A stretch of DNA of 64,000 bases from Bacillota bacterium (GTDB lineage: Bacteria; Bacillota; Clostridia; Lachnospirales; Lachnospiraceae), in assembly GCA_023411225.1 (NCBI GenBank), contig JAEYPA010000108.1, positions 5,650-69,649 of the forward strand, written 5' to 3'. Made by a program: the position numbers and the translations under genes. A model generated the notes under the pieces. It saw only the letters and a list, made by a program, of their open reading frames with translations, had not been told where the DNA came from and did no database searches. This document shows, piece after piece, positions 8,724 through 17,742 of this stretch; the stretch's first letter is position 1; each line of letters starts with the position of its first letter.

Positions 8724-11183
8724 TTAATAAGAATATTCTGTAGAAATCTGTATACTGGAAGAGATATCAGATTGTCCAATAAATTGCTTAATTAGTGGTA
8801 AACTAATAAATTTATTGGGAACCTCACAATCTAAGCCCATTTCCATGGCAAACACTCCATTATTCATGAGAAAATCTTTCTTATATCTAACACGGGTATT
8901 CTCCTGTATCAAATCCATCATTCGATAAGATAAGGTATCCGGTCCTACCATAAGCATATAAAAGTTCAAATAATCCTCATAGGTCAGGCTTAGAAGAGAA
9001 TCTCCTTTCTCTGGCAATCTCTTAATCTTAGTCTGAATTAGTGTCTTATTAATAGAAAGTAGTTCCTCAAATCTGACACTAAAATTACTTGCCTTTTTGA
9101 ATAAAGGAACAGATTTTCCTTGCATCAAAGCTCCTACATCCACTAAAGCCTCTTCAAAACCCCAGCCCATTAATATGACATGCTTCACGACTGTTACTAG
9201 TGGCCCGCAGCCCGTAAATCCTACCATGGCTGTGGCGGTTGCCAGTGCCTTACCTCGAGCTGTCTGATCGGTTAATAGAGATAGATAATTCATGGCCGTA
9301 CGTATAAATAGGGTGCGGTTTACAATATCCTTCACATTCTCATCGTCTGTATCACCTCCGATTATTAAGTACTCCTGCTCATATTCCATAACGGTGGGCT
9401 TTGACAGTGTCTTCTCTGGTCTGGCTTCTTTCTTCTTTATGTTATACTGAGTAGCATAATTCTTAAAATAGCTTACACCATAGGAGTTTAACAGTAGACG
9501 CCTTGCCATGTCATTTAAAGCTCCGCCCTCCGGCTCTGCCTTCTGACAGATGGATTCATATTCTTCCATACTGGAGCTAAGATTACTATCCTGATCAGAA
9601 ATCTGGTCCGCCAGTTTCTCGCTTTGATCCTTTTTCTCATTTCCAACCTGGACTGCTGCCATGCTTTGACTTGGGAGATTACTCTTGCTAAGACTTTGTT
9701 TAGAGAGACTTGTGGTATCCTTAAGAATCAAGTGGCAGATGCCATCCTCAACCAAATTGCCAAGTCCTTTCACTGGGCTCTCTTCCTTTTTTTTAGTATT
9801 TAACCTAGAATAATCGAAATGAAGGGGTCTTATAGTATAGCTCTTATATGATTCCAGCGCATCTTTCACATCCACTTTAAACTTAAAGTAGTCTTTTTCT
9901 ATCTCTGGTCGAACATGAGACTCCATTGCGATTGTCTTGTTTAATGCAACAAGATTGGTTTTAAGACAATTTTTCATTGCCATAACATCCCCGATAATAG
10001 AAGTGTCTACTCCAGTCTCATCTACCTTCCATAGATACTCCTTTAACTCCGTTAGTTCCTCGTTTGCTGCCTTATAAGAGCCCTCATCTAACTCAGTTTT
10101 CTTTGTATTTAAATACAATTCGAAATCATTCATTTCCTTCTCACAGGCTTCTTTTTGGCCTCTAAGACCATCAATCGTATTTAATGCCAAAACAATCTTT
10201 TCTTGCATTCCTTTTGCCTTGTCCACGAGTGGTAAACCATCCTCACCGATTTTATTCTTAAGCTCCTCTATTTTTTCCTCTCGTTTCGACAACTCTTCTT
10301 TCAATTTCTTACATATTTTCTCGTCCTGTTCATCTTCCGACTGTTTCTTAATCTCTTCACACTCTTTTTCTAAAGCATTTATTTTCTCATTTTCTACCTG
10401 AATAGCGGTTAAACAAGTAACAGGGTTAGTATATTTATCATGTAGAGAATCCCATACTAGATTATGATTAATAGCAACTGCATTCGGTCCAACCTTCTCG
10501 GTACAGAATTGTTTCCCAAAATAATCTTGGATTACAATATAATGATCCTTGGTCATTTCGAGTTCTCCATCATCAAAAGTCAATCCTTCCAGTAAGGTAA
10601 TCAGTTTCATGATGGACTCACTGATTTTTGCAGATTTCTCTTCCACCGCCATCTTTTTTCGAAATACAGACATAGTTGTCTTTGTATTCTGTAATAGATT
10701 CAGTTTACTCAAAAGACTTTCCGCCAGTTCACCGGGCACATGATACTTCATATACTCTTCCACCTGATGCTGAAAGATTTCTCCTTCCTGGTCTGTAATC
10801 ATGGTCTGTCCCTTTAGGGTACAGCCCTTTAGTTCAATCGCTAAAAAGTCTGTAGTGGAAAGGGGAAGCGAAAAATTGCCAAGCTGGATATTCTTTTCTG
10901 GCTCAAAGGAATATGTCAGATAATCACGTACCGATTTTACATATTCCTCTCCATTCATGTTTTCTTCTTTTTGACCTCCATCTAAAAGGAAGATTTTATA
11001 GTCTTCATATATCTCCTTACAATAATTAGTTAATTCCGAGTCTACGGCTGTCACCAAGGCGTTATAGGCTAGATGATCCGCCATTTCAAACCGGGCAAGG
11101 TCTAACATTGTGCCTACCAGAGAGATGATACATACCATTACAAGCGTTAAGAATACTGTGATACTTCCCCTAACCTGTGTCAT
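8724..11183 (-). CDS. Large DUF5702 (TadG-like) protein
   Basis: 819 aa with the N-terminal sequence RGSITVFLTLVMVC, one hydrophobic helix, then LDLARFEMADHLAYNALVTAVDSELTNY, which fits DUF5702 proteins of clostridial Tad loci. The GSITV start resembles the two TadE-like proteins, but the +5 Glu needed for normal prepilin processing is Phe here. Residues about 275-385 form a strongly charged coiled coil, and 500-560 are Ser/Gln-rich and look disordered. Probably a surface-exposed or anchoring component of the pilus; adhesin or length-control roles are guesses. Confidence 0.82.
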   Translation of the reverse strand: MTQVRGSITVFLTLVMVCIISLVGTMLDLARFEMADHLAYNALVTAVDSELTNYCKEIYEDYKIFLLDGGQKEENMNGEEYVKSVRDYLTYSFEPEKNIQLGNFSLPLSTTDFLAIELKGCTLKGQTMITDQEGEIFQHQVEEYMKYHVPGELAESLLSKLNLLQNTKTTMSVFRKKMAVEEKSAKISESIMKLITLLEGLTFDDGELEMTKDHYIVIQDYFGKQFCTEKVGPNAVAINHNLVWDSLHDKYTNPVTCLTAIQVENEKINALEKECEEIKKQSEDEQDEKICKKLKEELSKREEKIEELKNKIGEDGLPLVDKAKGMQEKIVLALNTIDGLRGQKEACEKEMNDFELYLNTKKTELDEGSYKAANEELTELKEYLWKVDETGVDTSIIGDVMAMKNCLKTNLVALNKTIAMESHVRPEIEKDYFKFKVDVKDALESYKSYTIRPLHFDYSRLNTKKKEESPVKGLGNLVEDGICHLILKDTTSLSKQSLSKSNLPSQSMAAVQVGNEKKDQSEKLADQISDQDSNLSSSMEEYESICQKAEPEGGALNDMARRLLLNSYGVSYFKNYATQYNIKKKEARPEKTLSKPTVMEYEQEYLIIGGDTDDENVKDIVNRTLFIRTAMNYLSLLTDQTARGKALATATAMVGFTGCGPLVTVVKHVILMGWGFEEALVDVGALMQGKSVPLFKKASNFSVRFEELLSINKTLIQTKIKRLPEKGDSLLSLTYEDYLNFYMLMVGPDTLSYRMMDLIQENTRVRYKKDFLMNNGVFAMEMGLDCEVPNKFISLPLIKQFIGQSDISSSIQISTEYSY

Positions 11184-11214
11184 GAATTACTCCTTTCTTC
11201 TATTATTACTATCC

Positions 11215-11421
11215 TTACTCGTATATTGAAGATGCATCATCTGAAAATGCGCCTATAGCATCATCTACTATATCTCCAATTTCATTCTGAAAGACAATGA
11301 CCAGTCCTACCAAAACTACAAGAATTAAAATGATTTCCACTACTCCAACGCCATCCTCTTCTCGGATAAATCTTTGTGCTGCATCCTTTATCTTTGCAGC
11401 TGTTTGTGCTACATGCTTCAT
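11215..11421 (-). CDS. Flp-type (type IVb) major pilin
   Basis: 68 aa. The short basic leader ends EEDG, followed by VGVVEIILILVVLVGLVIVF, so cleavage after Gly leaves Glu at +5 of the mature pilin, the class III prepilin signature. A short acidic tail follows. This is the Flp1-type pilin, the likely main subunit of the fibre. ATG with AGAGGAG upstream. It sits between tadC and the DUF5702 gene. Confidence 0.92.
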   Translation of the reverse strand: MKHVAQTAAKIKDAAQRFIREEDGVGVVEIILILVVLVGLVIVFQNEIGDIVDDAIGAFSDDASSIYE

Positions 11422-11456
11422 ATAAACACTCCTCTCATTTTATTAACAATACCAAC

Positions 11457-12929
11457 TTATAAAATAGAAAAAGCAGGTACTATTATCACTATTAAAACAA
11501 TTCCTAACATAAGTCCCATGGGCAGTAACATCTTTGTCCCCGCCTTCTCTCCCAGTCTTTTTGCCAGTTCCTTTCTTTCTGCAAAAGCCTCTACGGATTC
11601 CCCTTTTAAGAATCTTAAAATTCCTTCCATACCTTTGGTAGAATTCTGAGCTAACAGGGATCCTAACTTCATATAAGGCGTCAGTTTAATTCTCCTGCCA
11701 AAGTTGTCATACACCTGACTTTCACTTAACCCATTTTTTAATTCATAGTAACTGGCTAACATCTCTTCATAGGAATATCGCTTTTTACGTTTTTTTTGTC
11801 CTACTTCTGCTTCATAGTCCTGTACAATCTTAGTCCATGCTCTTGTCACAGTCATTCCTGCTTCCAGTAACAAAGATAGTTTATTTACAACCTCTGGATA
11901 ATCCATTCTAAGCTCTTCTTCCCGTTTCTCTAACTTCTCCTTTAATTTTCTCTTTGCAAGCAGTGGTACAAGACTTGCTATTATTACTCCAAAAAGCATA
12001 ACGTTTATATACTGTTGGCGCTTTTCTTTCAGAAAATATACTTTGGCACCATCTACTGTCTTTGGCAATGAAAACTTATCCTCCGTACTACTTGAGACAT
12101 CTGCCTCCTGAAGTGCTGTAGTAACCTTATGAAGTAATTCATCTTTACTCCCCCGATCAAAAGGCAGTATGGTCAAAGGTACTTGATACTCTTCTTTAAA
12201 GTCTCCGAAACTAATCGTTGCCGTTAATACGACCTGCTTTTTCTGTGTAATAGATTTATTGGCAATACTCCCATCATACTCTACCATTTCCTTATCATCC
12301 CTCCGCCAGCTTACTTTTAGCCCAAGAGAAGGTATAGACTTCATTAGATTTAAGGAGGTTGTAATCTTGTCAGCAGACTGGTTCTCCCCTAACACTCGCT
12401 GACTGATATAAGACTTAGCCTGATCCATCACTTCGTAAAAGGTCTCCTCGGTATAAGCCCTAGGTGTAACCTTATATTGAAGCTTCTCTTTAAAATACAG
12501 ATCTTCATCTTCAATCACAACCTGATAGGACTCTGTGTGGCTTTTCTCTCCATAATTTGGTCTGTTTACCATATTCTCTGTGATAGTCTTCGTCTCGCTA
12601 GCCTTTGTAAGCTGGATTACCAAGGCGAAGGTATTGAACAAAAGTATAATTCCAATGACATATGCGATTGTCTGAGCTAGAAGCAGACGGCTTTTTGTTA
12701 TACAATCCTCAAATACATATAAGGATTTTAATTCTTCTTGATAGTTTTTTTTATGGTTAGGGCGAAGAGCATCGATGATATCAGCCATCATAAGGCTAAC
12801 TGGAAATAGAAAAAAGAGATGATATTGCTTTTTTGAAATGGTATTAAGAAATTTTCTTTGATAAGACCGAAAAATAATGCATAAGATTAAAGTAATACTA
12901 TAAATACAAATTATTATTATCATAGGCAT
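11457..12929 (-). CDS. TadC-like inner-membrane platform protein (T2SS F family)
   Basis: 490 aa. Membrane helices occur near residues 1-20, 40-55, 88-110, 325-345 and at the C-terminus. The C-terminal third, with MDYPEVVNKLSLLLEAGMTVTRAWTKIV and a long helical stretch, is a T2SSF/GspF domain. The region 120-320 between the first and last helices is an extra extracytoplasmic domain absent from short TadC proteins. Together with TadB it should form the platform on which the TadA ATPase acts. Lies 3 bp after tadB. Confidence 0.85.
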   Translation of the reverse strand: MPMIIIICIYSITLILCIIFRSYQRKFLNTISKKQYHLFFLFPVSLMMADIIDALRPNHKKNYQEELKSLYVFEDCITKSRLLLAQTIAYVIGIILLFNTFALVIQLTKASETKTITENMVNRPNYGEKSHTESYQVVIEDEDLYFKEKLQYKVTPRAYTEETFYEVMDQAKSYISQRVLGENQSADKITTSLNLMKSIPSLGLKVSWRRDDKEMVEYDGSIANKSITQKKQVVLTATISFGDFKEEYQVPLTILPFDRGSKDELLHKVTTALQEADVSSSTEDKFSLPKTVDGAKVYFLKEKRQQYINVMLFGVIIASLVPLLAKRKLKEKLEKREEELRMDYPEVVNKLSLLLEAGMTVTRAWTKIVQDYEAEVGQKKRKKRYSYEEMLASYYELKNGLSESQVYDNFGRRIKLTPYMKLGSLLAQNSTKGMEGILRFLKGESVEAFAERKELAKRLGEKAGTKMLLPMGLMLGIVLIVIIVPAFSIL

Positions 12930-12932
12930 ACC

Positions 12933-13673
12933 TCAGACTTCAATGGTCATAATCCGAGTAGTAAGATAAAATGCCATACCATATACTCCAAGGAGTGCCG
13001 TCATAATAAAGACACCTATCACATTATGATAAAGAGGACTCAGGTACCCCGGTGAACCTAATTGCAAATACAGAACAATTCCCATAGGTGCAAGACACAT
13101 AATATTTCCTTCAAACTTCTTGGCTGTTATCATTGTCTGAATTTCTCGTTTTACCTCCACCTTATCTCGAATGCAAGTACTTGTAGATTGAATAATATGA
13201 ATAATATCCCCCCCTGTCCGCTTGGCAGTAGCAAAAACATCTACAAAGTTATGTACATCTTCAATGGGTAGGCGTTCCTCCAGCTTAATAAATATGTCCT
13301 CCACTGTCATATTAAGTTGTAATTGTGTAATCATATAATCTAACTCAAGCATCATATCTGCTTCAGACTCTAGTAGATGTCTCAGGCCCTCTTTACTTTC
13401 TAAAAGGGCATTATCTACCGAGTAACCCGCGTTTAAAGCTGCGCTTAAGCTTAATAAAAACTCTTTAAATTCCTGGTTGACGCTCCAAAGCCTTTTCTTA
13501 TAAATCTCCTTTTTACAACTATGTAAATAGGGAATCAGCAAAAGCTGCATAAGAAACATTGCCACGATACTTTCGTAAAAGAGATACCCAAGAGTTCCAA
13601 GCACCACCACCCCCAGGATGACAACCTTAATTATTTCTTGCTTCTCCACCTTTGTATAATCAACTGTCTTCAA
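12933..13673 (-). CDS. TadB-like inner-membrane platform protein (T2SS F family)
   Basis: 246 aa with two helices near the N-terminus (about 18-48), a cytoplasmic T2SSF domain (SLSAALNAGYSVDNALLES to KRTGGDIIHIIQSTS) and two C-terminal helices. This is the TadB architecture. Overlaps the end of the tadA/cpaF gene by 14 bp, so the two are coupled. The partner platform protein is the next gene. Confidence 0.88.
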   Translation of the reverse strand: MKTVDYTKVEKQEIIKVVILGVVVLGTLGYLFYESIVAMFLMQLLLIPYLHSCKKEIYKKRLWSVNQEFKEFLLSLSAALNAGYSVDNALLESKEGLRHLLESEADMMLELDYMITQLQLNMTVEDIFIKLEERLPIEDVHNFVDVFATAKRTGGDIIHIIQSTSTCIRDKVEVKREIQTMITAKKFEGNIMCLAPMGIVLYLQLGSPGYLSPLYHNVIGVFIMTALLGVYGMAFYLTTRIMTIEV

Positions 13674-14892
13674 TTATTATCCCTGCCCTTTCTAATTTAT
13701 TCCTGTTCTTCAGTTTATTATTGGTGGCAACCAGACCTCCTAATATTCTTCCGTCCACATCAATCCCCTCTTCCCTAAATACATAGAGTGGCTGAATCTC
13801 AATATCCTGATTGGAAACCTCTAAGACCTCAACGATTTCTAGGACACGTCTGGATTTATCCCGAAGTCTTCCAAGATGAATAATAATGTCTAAGGCTGAG
13901 GCTATCTGTTTTCTTACTGCTAGTAGAGGAATCTCAGTCCCTAATAAAACCATTGTCTCAAGCCTACTAAGCATATCTGCCGGTGAATTGGCATGACCTG
14001 TGCTTAGAGAACCATCATGCCCTGTGTTAAGGGCAGTCAGCATATCAATGGCTGCTGCATCGCGGACCTCTCCTACTATAATCCGATCCGGTCGCATTCT
14101 CAATGAGGTCTTAATTAAATCTCTTATACTGACTCCATGCTTTCCCTCCACATTGTCGTTGCGGACCTCCATTCTCACCAGATTCGGTTGGTGACGAAGC
14201 CTTAGTTCTGCTGAATCTTCTATGGTAATAATACGTTCTTCTGACGGAATAAAAGAAGAGAGAGCATTGAGAAAGGTAGTTTTTCCTGAACCGGTTCCTC
14301 CACTTATAAAAATGTTATATCTGGCCTGTACCAGTTTTTTTAGGAAAGATGCTATTTCCTTTGTTATAGACCCATATTGTATAAGCTCATCTATGGTAAT
14401 GTTATGTTCCCCAAACTTACGAATAGTGAGTGTTGAGCCATCCAGGGAAACGGGAGACAGTACTACATTAACACGAGAACCATCTGCTAGTCTTGCATCT
14501 ACAATAGGGTTAGCTTCATTTACTACTCGGTTAGCCTTTGCTACAATTTGTTGAATCACATCTCCTAAGCGTTCCTCTGACTCAAACTGTTTATTCCAGA
14601 GATGAAGTCTTCCTCTTTCCTCATAGAAAATGTGATTTGACCCGTTTACCATAATCTCTGTGACAGAGGGGTTATCTAACAGTTCCTGTAGCACATCCAA
14701 TCTTCGGATAGAATTAAACACCCTATTTCGCAATTGACGTCTATGCTCTACCGTAAGATATTGTTTTTCCACACAGAGATCAATAATCTTGTCAATATAA
14801 TCCATCACTTCTTCATCTGAAATCTCTTTGATAAGATTCAAATTGGTCAATACTTGCCCCTTGACCTCTTTATATAGATCCTCTCTATCCAT
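13660..14892 (-). CDS. TadA/CpaF-type pilus assembly ATPase
   Basis: 410 aa AAA-type secretion ATPase that powers Flp pilus assembly at the inner face of the membrane. Walker A is GGTGSGKT (198-205); the Asp box is ITIEDSAEL (about 222-230); Walker B is IIVGEVRD (271-278). The GHANSPADMLSRLETM stretch is the His box of the CpaF subfamily. The gene overlaps the TadZ-like gene by 8 bp. A single ATPase is present, with no separate retraction ATPase, as expected for Tad systems. Confidence 0.96.
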   Translation of the reverse strand: MDREDLYKEVKGQVLTNLNLIKEISDEEVMDYIDKIIDLCVEKQYLTVEHRRQLRNRVFNSIRRLDVLQELLDNPSVTEIMVNGSNHIFYEERGRLHLWNKQFESEERLGDVIQQIVAKANRVVNEANPIVDARLADGSRVNVVLSPVSLDGSTLTIRKFGEHNITIDELIQYGSITKEIASFLKKLVQARYNIFISGGTGSGKTTFLNALSSFIPSEERIITIEDSAELRLRHQPNLVRMEVRNDNVEGKHGVSIRDLIKTSLRMRPDRIIVGEVRDAAAIDMLTALNTGHDGSLSTGHANSPADMLSRLETMVLLGTEIPLLAVRKQIASALDIIIHLGRLRDKSRRVLEIVEVLEVSNQDIEIQPLYVFREEGIDVDGRILGGLVATNNKLKNRNKLERAGIIIEDS

Positions 14893-15823
14893 ATACCTGT
14901 TCCCTCTTTATCTGCTCTAGTTTCCCTAACAGCTTTTCTCTTCCCTCCAAATGAAGCATCTGCCTCATTAGACTATTCTTGTGCTGTTCAATTGGACTTC
15001 CTGGTTCCTCTACCTTTACTTCATCGCATAGCTCCAAAAGCCTCGCCACCCCTCGATGCCTGCAATCAGTAATAAGAATAATTCTCTCATAAGGTAGCGT
15101 CCGAAGAAACTCTACCAGTCTGCTAACAGCTTCATTATCTAACTCATAGCCATCGCTATAGTGCATAATGGGCTCTACACAATCAATGTTTTCTATCGTA
15201 TAGACATAATCTTTTATACTGACCTTTGAAAGTTGATCAAGTGTTGCCAGATAAATCAGATCAGACATGTTCTTCTTGGGTTTAATATGAGGACTTGTAT
15301 AAGCAAAAATCTCCAGATTCAGCACAAGTCCACCAACTGCACTTTGCCTGATACCAGCCAGGAACTTGCCTAAGTTTGCTCCCCCAAAGGTAATATATCC
15401 GGTAAGTACCTGTTTACACCTGCTACTTAGTGCATATTCCTGTTTTTCTTTACTACTATCTCCAAATCTCTCTGTCCTCCAATTCCTTAGCCTTGTTCCA
15501 AATTCCTGACGAGGTAGATATTTGTATAATTCACATTCCCTACTTCCAGGTTCCTCTGTCAGCAAAAGGATTTTCTCCTGCCACCCTTTTAACTGCTCTT
15601 CAGACAACCCCTCTTCGGAAAGCTTCTGATAGAATTCCTGCTCCTTGTTCTTCTCTAACAGAAGCACTGTTACTTGATTACTTATTAAAAAGGAATATAG
15701 TGCATCCATTTCACTAAAGTATGCATAAGACCCTGGAAGAAAGGTCTCCTCCTGAAGAGCTTGCAGCACCATTCTTCCGTAAAGGAGGTCTGTATCAAAA
15801 AGACATATGGTTTCCCTTATCAC
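14885..15823 (-). CDS. TadZ/CpaE-like protein with a degenerate P-loop
   Basis: 312 aa from the GTG at 15821-15823, which has AAAGGAG 7 nt upstream; an ATG at 15860 would overlap the previous gene by 25 bp. Residues up to about 125 look like a receiver-type atypical domain; the rest resembles a MinD/ParA-like fold. Where the deviant Walker A should be, the sequence reads FGGANLGKFLAG (residues about 146-157), keeping the GG and GK but lacking the first Lys and the Ser/Thr after GK. This suggests weak or no ATP hydrolysis. In Tad systems TadZ localises the machine to a cell pole. Confidence 0.7.
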   Translation of the reverse strand: MIRETICLFDTDLLYGRMVLQALQEETFLPGSYAYFSEMDALYSFLISNQVTVLLLEKNKEQEFYQKLSEEGLSEEQLKGWQEKILLLTEEPGSRECELYKYLPRQEFGTRLRNWRTERFGDSSKEKQEYALSSRCKQVLTGYITFGGANLGKFLAGIRQSAVGGLVLNLEIFAYTSPHIKPKKNMSDLIYLATLDQLSKVSIKDYVYTIENIDCVEPIMHYSDGYELDNEAVSRLVEFLRTLPYERIILITDCRHRGVARLLELCDEVKVEEPGSPIEQHKNSLMRQMLHLEGREKLLGKLEQIKREQVYG

Positions 15824-15837
15824 CAAACTTCTCCTTT

Positions 15838-16353
15838 CTATATTTGTTTTATTGCAAGGCATAAAAATCCCGCAAAAATAGCTGTGGTAAAATGAAATTT
15901 AGATTGATCCCTAGTCTCCTTATCACAATAGACACTTATGGATCTACATATAAAACAGGTAGAAATAAAATGAGTAAAATGCTGAAAACGCAAAAGAAAA
16001 TTCCCTCGAATAATTAAAAGAAAAATTGCAAGAATGGCTCCCGCCACAAAAGAATACCAGATACAATGAATCCCTATAGTAATTCCTAAACTACCGCCAA
16101 CAACAGCAAATAGTTTAATATCGCCAGCTCCTAAGACATTACCTAGAAACAAAAGAAATAAGATAAGAACGGGAACCATGGCTCCCAATAGAAAGTAAAG
16201 AATACCCCATGCTTGATATTTACTAACCTGCAACATAATAGCAAATATCAATCCTAATACAATCAGTTTGTTGCTTACACGATAGGATATTAAATCATTC
16301 ACCATAGCAACAAACAAAAAGCAACTAAGTACAATATAGGGAATAAAAACCAC
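15838..16353 (-). CDS. Prepilin peptidase, A24 family (TadV/CpaA-like), first gene of the Tad operon
   Basis: 171 aa hydrophobic protein with the two aspartate motifs of A24 peptidases: NDLISYRVSNK near residue 20 and GAGDIKLF near residue 75. The C-terminal 45 residues (FISTCFICRSISVYCDKETRDQ region) are less hydrophobic and Cys-rich and do not look typical. The annotated start is GTG (16351-16353) inside the Shine-Dalgarno-like AGAGAGGTGG, so the true start may be a few codons downstream, possibly ATT. It opens the operon 14 bp before the TadZ-like gene. Confidence 0.83.
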   Translation of the reverse strand: MVFIPYIVLSCFLFVAMVNDLISYRVSNKLIVLGLIFAIMLQVSKYQAWGILYFLLGAMVPVLILFLLFLGNVLGAGDIKLFAVVGGSLGITIGIHCIWYSFVAGAILAIFLLIIRGNFLLRFQHFTHFISTCFICRSISVYCDKETRDQSKFHFTTAIFAGFLCLAIKQI

Positions 16354-16383
16354 CTCTCTTTATTGGAATTTATTTACATGTTT

Positions 16384-16412
16384 ATGATAATTAACTTTCG
16401 CAGAAATGTCAA
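16384..16412 (-). promoter_or_regulatory. Sigma-A promoter of the Tad/Flp operon
   Basis: TTGACA (16407-16412) and TATCAT (16384-16389) with 17 bp between, on the minus strand, about 30 bp ahead of the first Tad gene and just after the bofA terminator. This is the only strong promoter I see upstream of the cluster. Confidence 0.8.
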
Positions 16413-16430
16413 CAAGTTTTATACAACAAT

Positions 16431-16476
16431 AAAAATGCTTGTCCGACACATTACTGTTAATTAGACAAGCATTTTT
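16431..16476 (-). terminator. Terminator of bofA
   Basis: Perfect 13-bp stem (16431-16443 with 16464-16476) ending in T5 on both strands. It lies after bofA on the minus strand and insulates it from the Tad operon promoter. Confidence 0.88.
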
Positions 16477-16494
16477 CTTCTTTTATCATTTTAT

Positions 16495-16770
16495 TTAACC
16501 CCGAAACATAAAGTATATTCCCACCGAATAAATCAGTACAAAGCCTGGCAGACCTAGTGTTCCTACTATTAACACATTGACACCATTTAACCCAACTGCA
16601 CTTTGTATATTGGCTGCACTTAAAATTGCATTGAGTAAATAGATACCAACTGCTCCCGCAAAAAGACGGAGAATTAAATTTATAAAAAGCTCCATTCTCT
16701 TTTTCCTTATGGCAATGGTCAGAACAGTCCCACATAATACAAGGATAAATATAAACACATACTTTTCCAT
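16495..16770 (-). CDS. bofA: BofA-family pro-sigma-K processing inhibitor
   Basis: 91 aa with three hydrophobic stretches and the family C-terminus SAVGLNGVNVLIVGTLGLPG. BofA holds the SpoIVFB protease in check in the mother cell during spore formation, which is a good sign that the organism sporulates. Start ATG has AAAGGGGAA upstream. A longer overlapping reading frame (16457-16870) was discarded. The yaaL gene, which normally neighbours bofA on the same strand, is here divergent. Confidence 0.92.
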   Translation of the reverse strand: MEKYVFIFILVLCGTVLTIAIRKKRMELFINLILRLFAGAVGIYLLNAILSAANIQSAVGLNGVNVLIVGTLGLPGFVLIYSVGIYFMFRG

Positions 16771-16997
16771 TTGATTTCCCCTTTCCCTTTTTGGATAGCT
16801 TGTATCTTTTTACTCTGTGTTTATACAATATATACAGAAAAGGGGAAAATATGATATATAACTTTTCCAATTTTTTTTAATTATTAAGAATATTTATCTA
16901 TTATGCAGACTATAATATACTGTATGGCTATAAAGTAGCTATTTTGCCCACTTTATATAATAATATGCAGGACAATTTTTTGGAAAGGTTTGATTTA

Positions 16998-17219
16998 ATG
17001 AAGCATCGTAAAAGTAAAGTCAATTTACAAGAAGAGGCGCTGCTACAGGAACTCCAAAGGACAAAGATTGCATTAGAGACGGCCTATTCTAACTTTGAAA
17101 ACAGTTTAGATCCGGACTTAATTGATGCTTATATCTATGAGGTTAATGCTGCACACAAGAGGTATACTTTTTTATTAAATCAGGTTAAAGCACTATCTGA
17201 TGAGTCCATATCGTTATAA
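16998..17219 (+). CDS. YaaL-like DUF2508 protein
   Basis: 73 aa, small, basic at the start (MKHRKSKVN), otherwise mostly helical, with ELQRTKIALETAYSNFENSLDPDLIDAYIYE, the conserved core of DUF2508 (YaaL). The ATG at 16998 was chosen because GGAAAGG lies 9 nt upstream; an 18-residue longer start lacks a binding site. The family has no known biochemical function and is normally beside bofA, as here. Confidence 0.82.
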   Translation: MKHRKSKVNLQEEALLQELQRTKIALETAYSNFENSLDPDLIDAYIYEVNAAHKRYTFLLNQVKALSDESISL

Positions 17220-17232
17220 TTTTACTCATGAG

Positions 17233-17709
17233 CTATGCTCTAAATCCACGCTTTGAAGCGTTCTCCAGTAGAGACTCATTTAAGTTGCCCTTAGAGTAGG
17301 TCAAGCCTGCATATACCTGCTCCGTATTTTGCATTACTGCCTCTGACTTGTCCTGGCTGGCCACCTGGACAAAGGAGGAGCGTAACTTTTCCATTATGTT
17401 ATAGGCTTCCACCAGAAGAACATCCTCTTTTTTTGTCTTTACTTTAGCTATAAGCTCCTTTACATAGGTATATAGCCGAAACAGTTGCTCTGAAATCTCA
17501 TATTGAAAATCTAGAGATACCATTAGCTCATTTACTGCTTTTAGGCTGTGATCACAGCATTTCTGGAATTCCTTGATTTCAGTTATGGCGAGATTATCTC
17601 TTGCTTCCTTCACATCTTGGAGAACAATATCATATAGAATAACAATCAATTCACTTTTGTTGGCATGTACAACTCTATTTGTATAACCCATCACATCTTC
17701 CTTATTCAT
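17233..17709 (-). CDS. fliS: Flagellar export chaperone FliS
   Basis: 158 aa, all-helical. MGYTNRVVHANKSELIVILYDIVLQDVKEA is the FliS N-terminal pattern, and it lies directly after flagellin. It binds the flagellin C-terminus in the cytoplasm and delivers it to the export gate. The last 20 residues are longer than in a standard FliS. Ends 14 bp from the end of convergent yaaL with no obvious terminator between them. Confidence 0.88.
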   Translation of the reverse strand: MNKEDVMGYTNRVVHANKSELIVILYDIVLQDVKEARDNLAITEIKEFQKCCDHSLKAVNELMVSLDFQYEISEQLFRLYTYVKELIAKVKTKKEDVLLVEAYNIMEKLRSSFVQVASQDKSEAVMQNTEQVYAGLTYSKGNLNESLLENASKRGFRA

Positions 17710-17742
17710 TGTATATCATTATCCTTTCTACATCCTCCGCAT

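Noticed and set aside
15824..15862. ATG start of the TadZ-like gene at 15860
   Set aside because: It lacks a ribosome-binding site and overlaps the upstream gene by 25 bp; the GTG at 15823 has AAAGGAG well placed.
16457..16870. Longer minus-strand open frame overlapping bofA
   Set aside because: It lies in another frame over a clear BofA gene and lacks a ribosome-binding site and family features.
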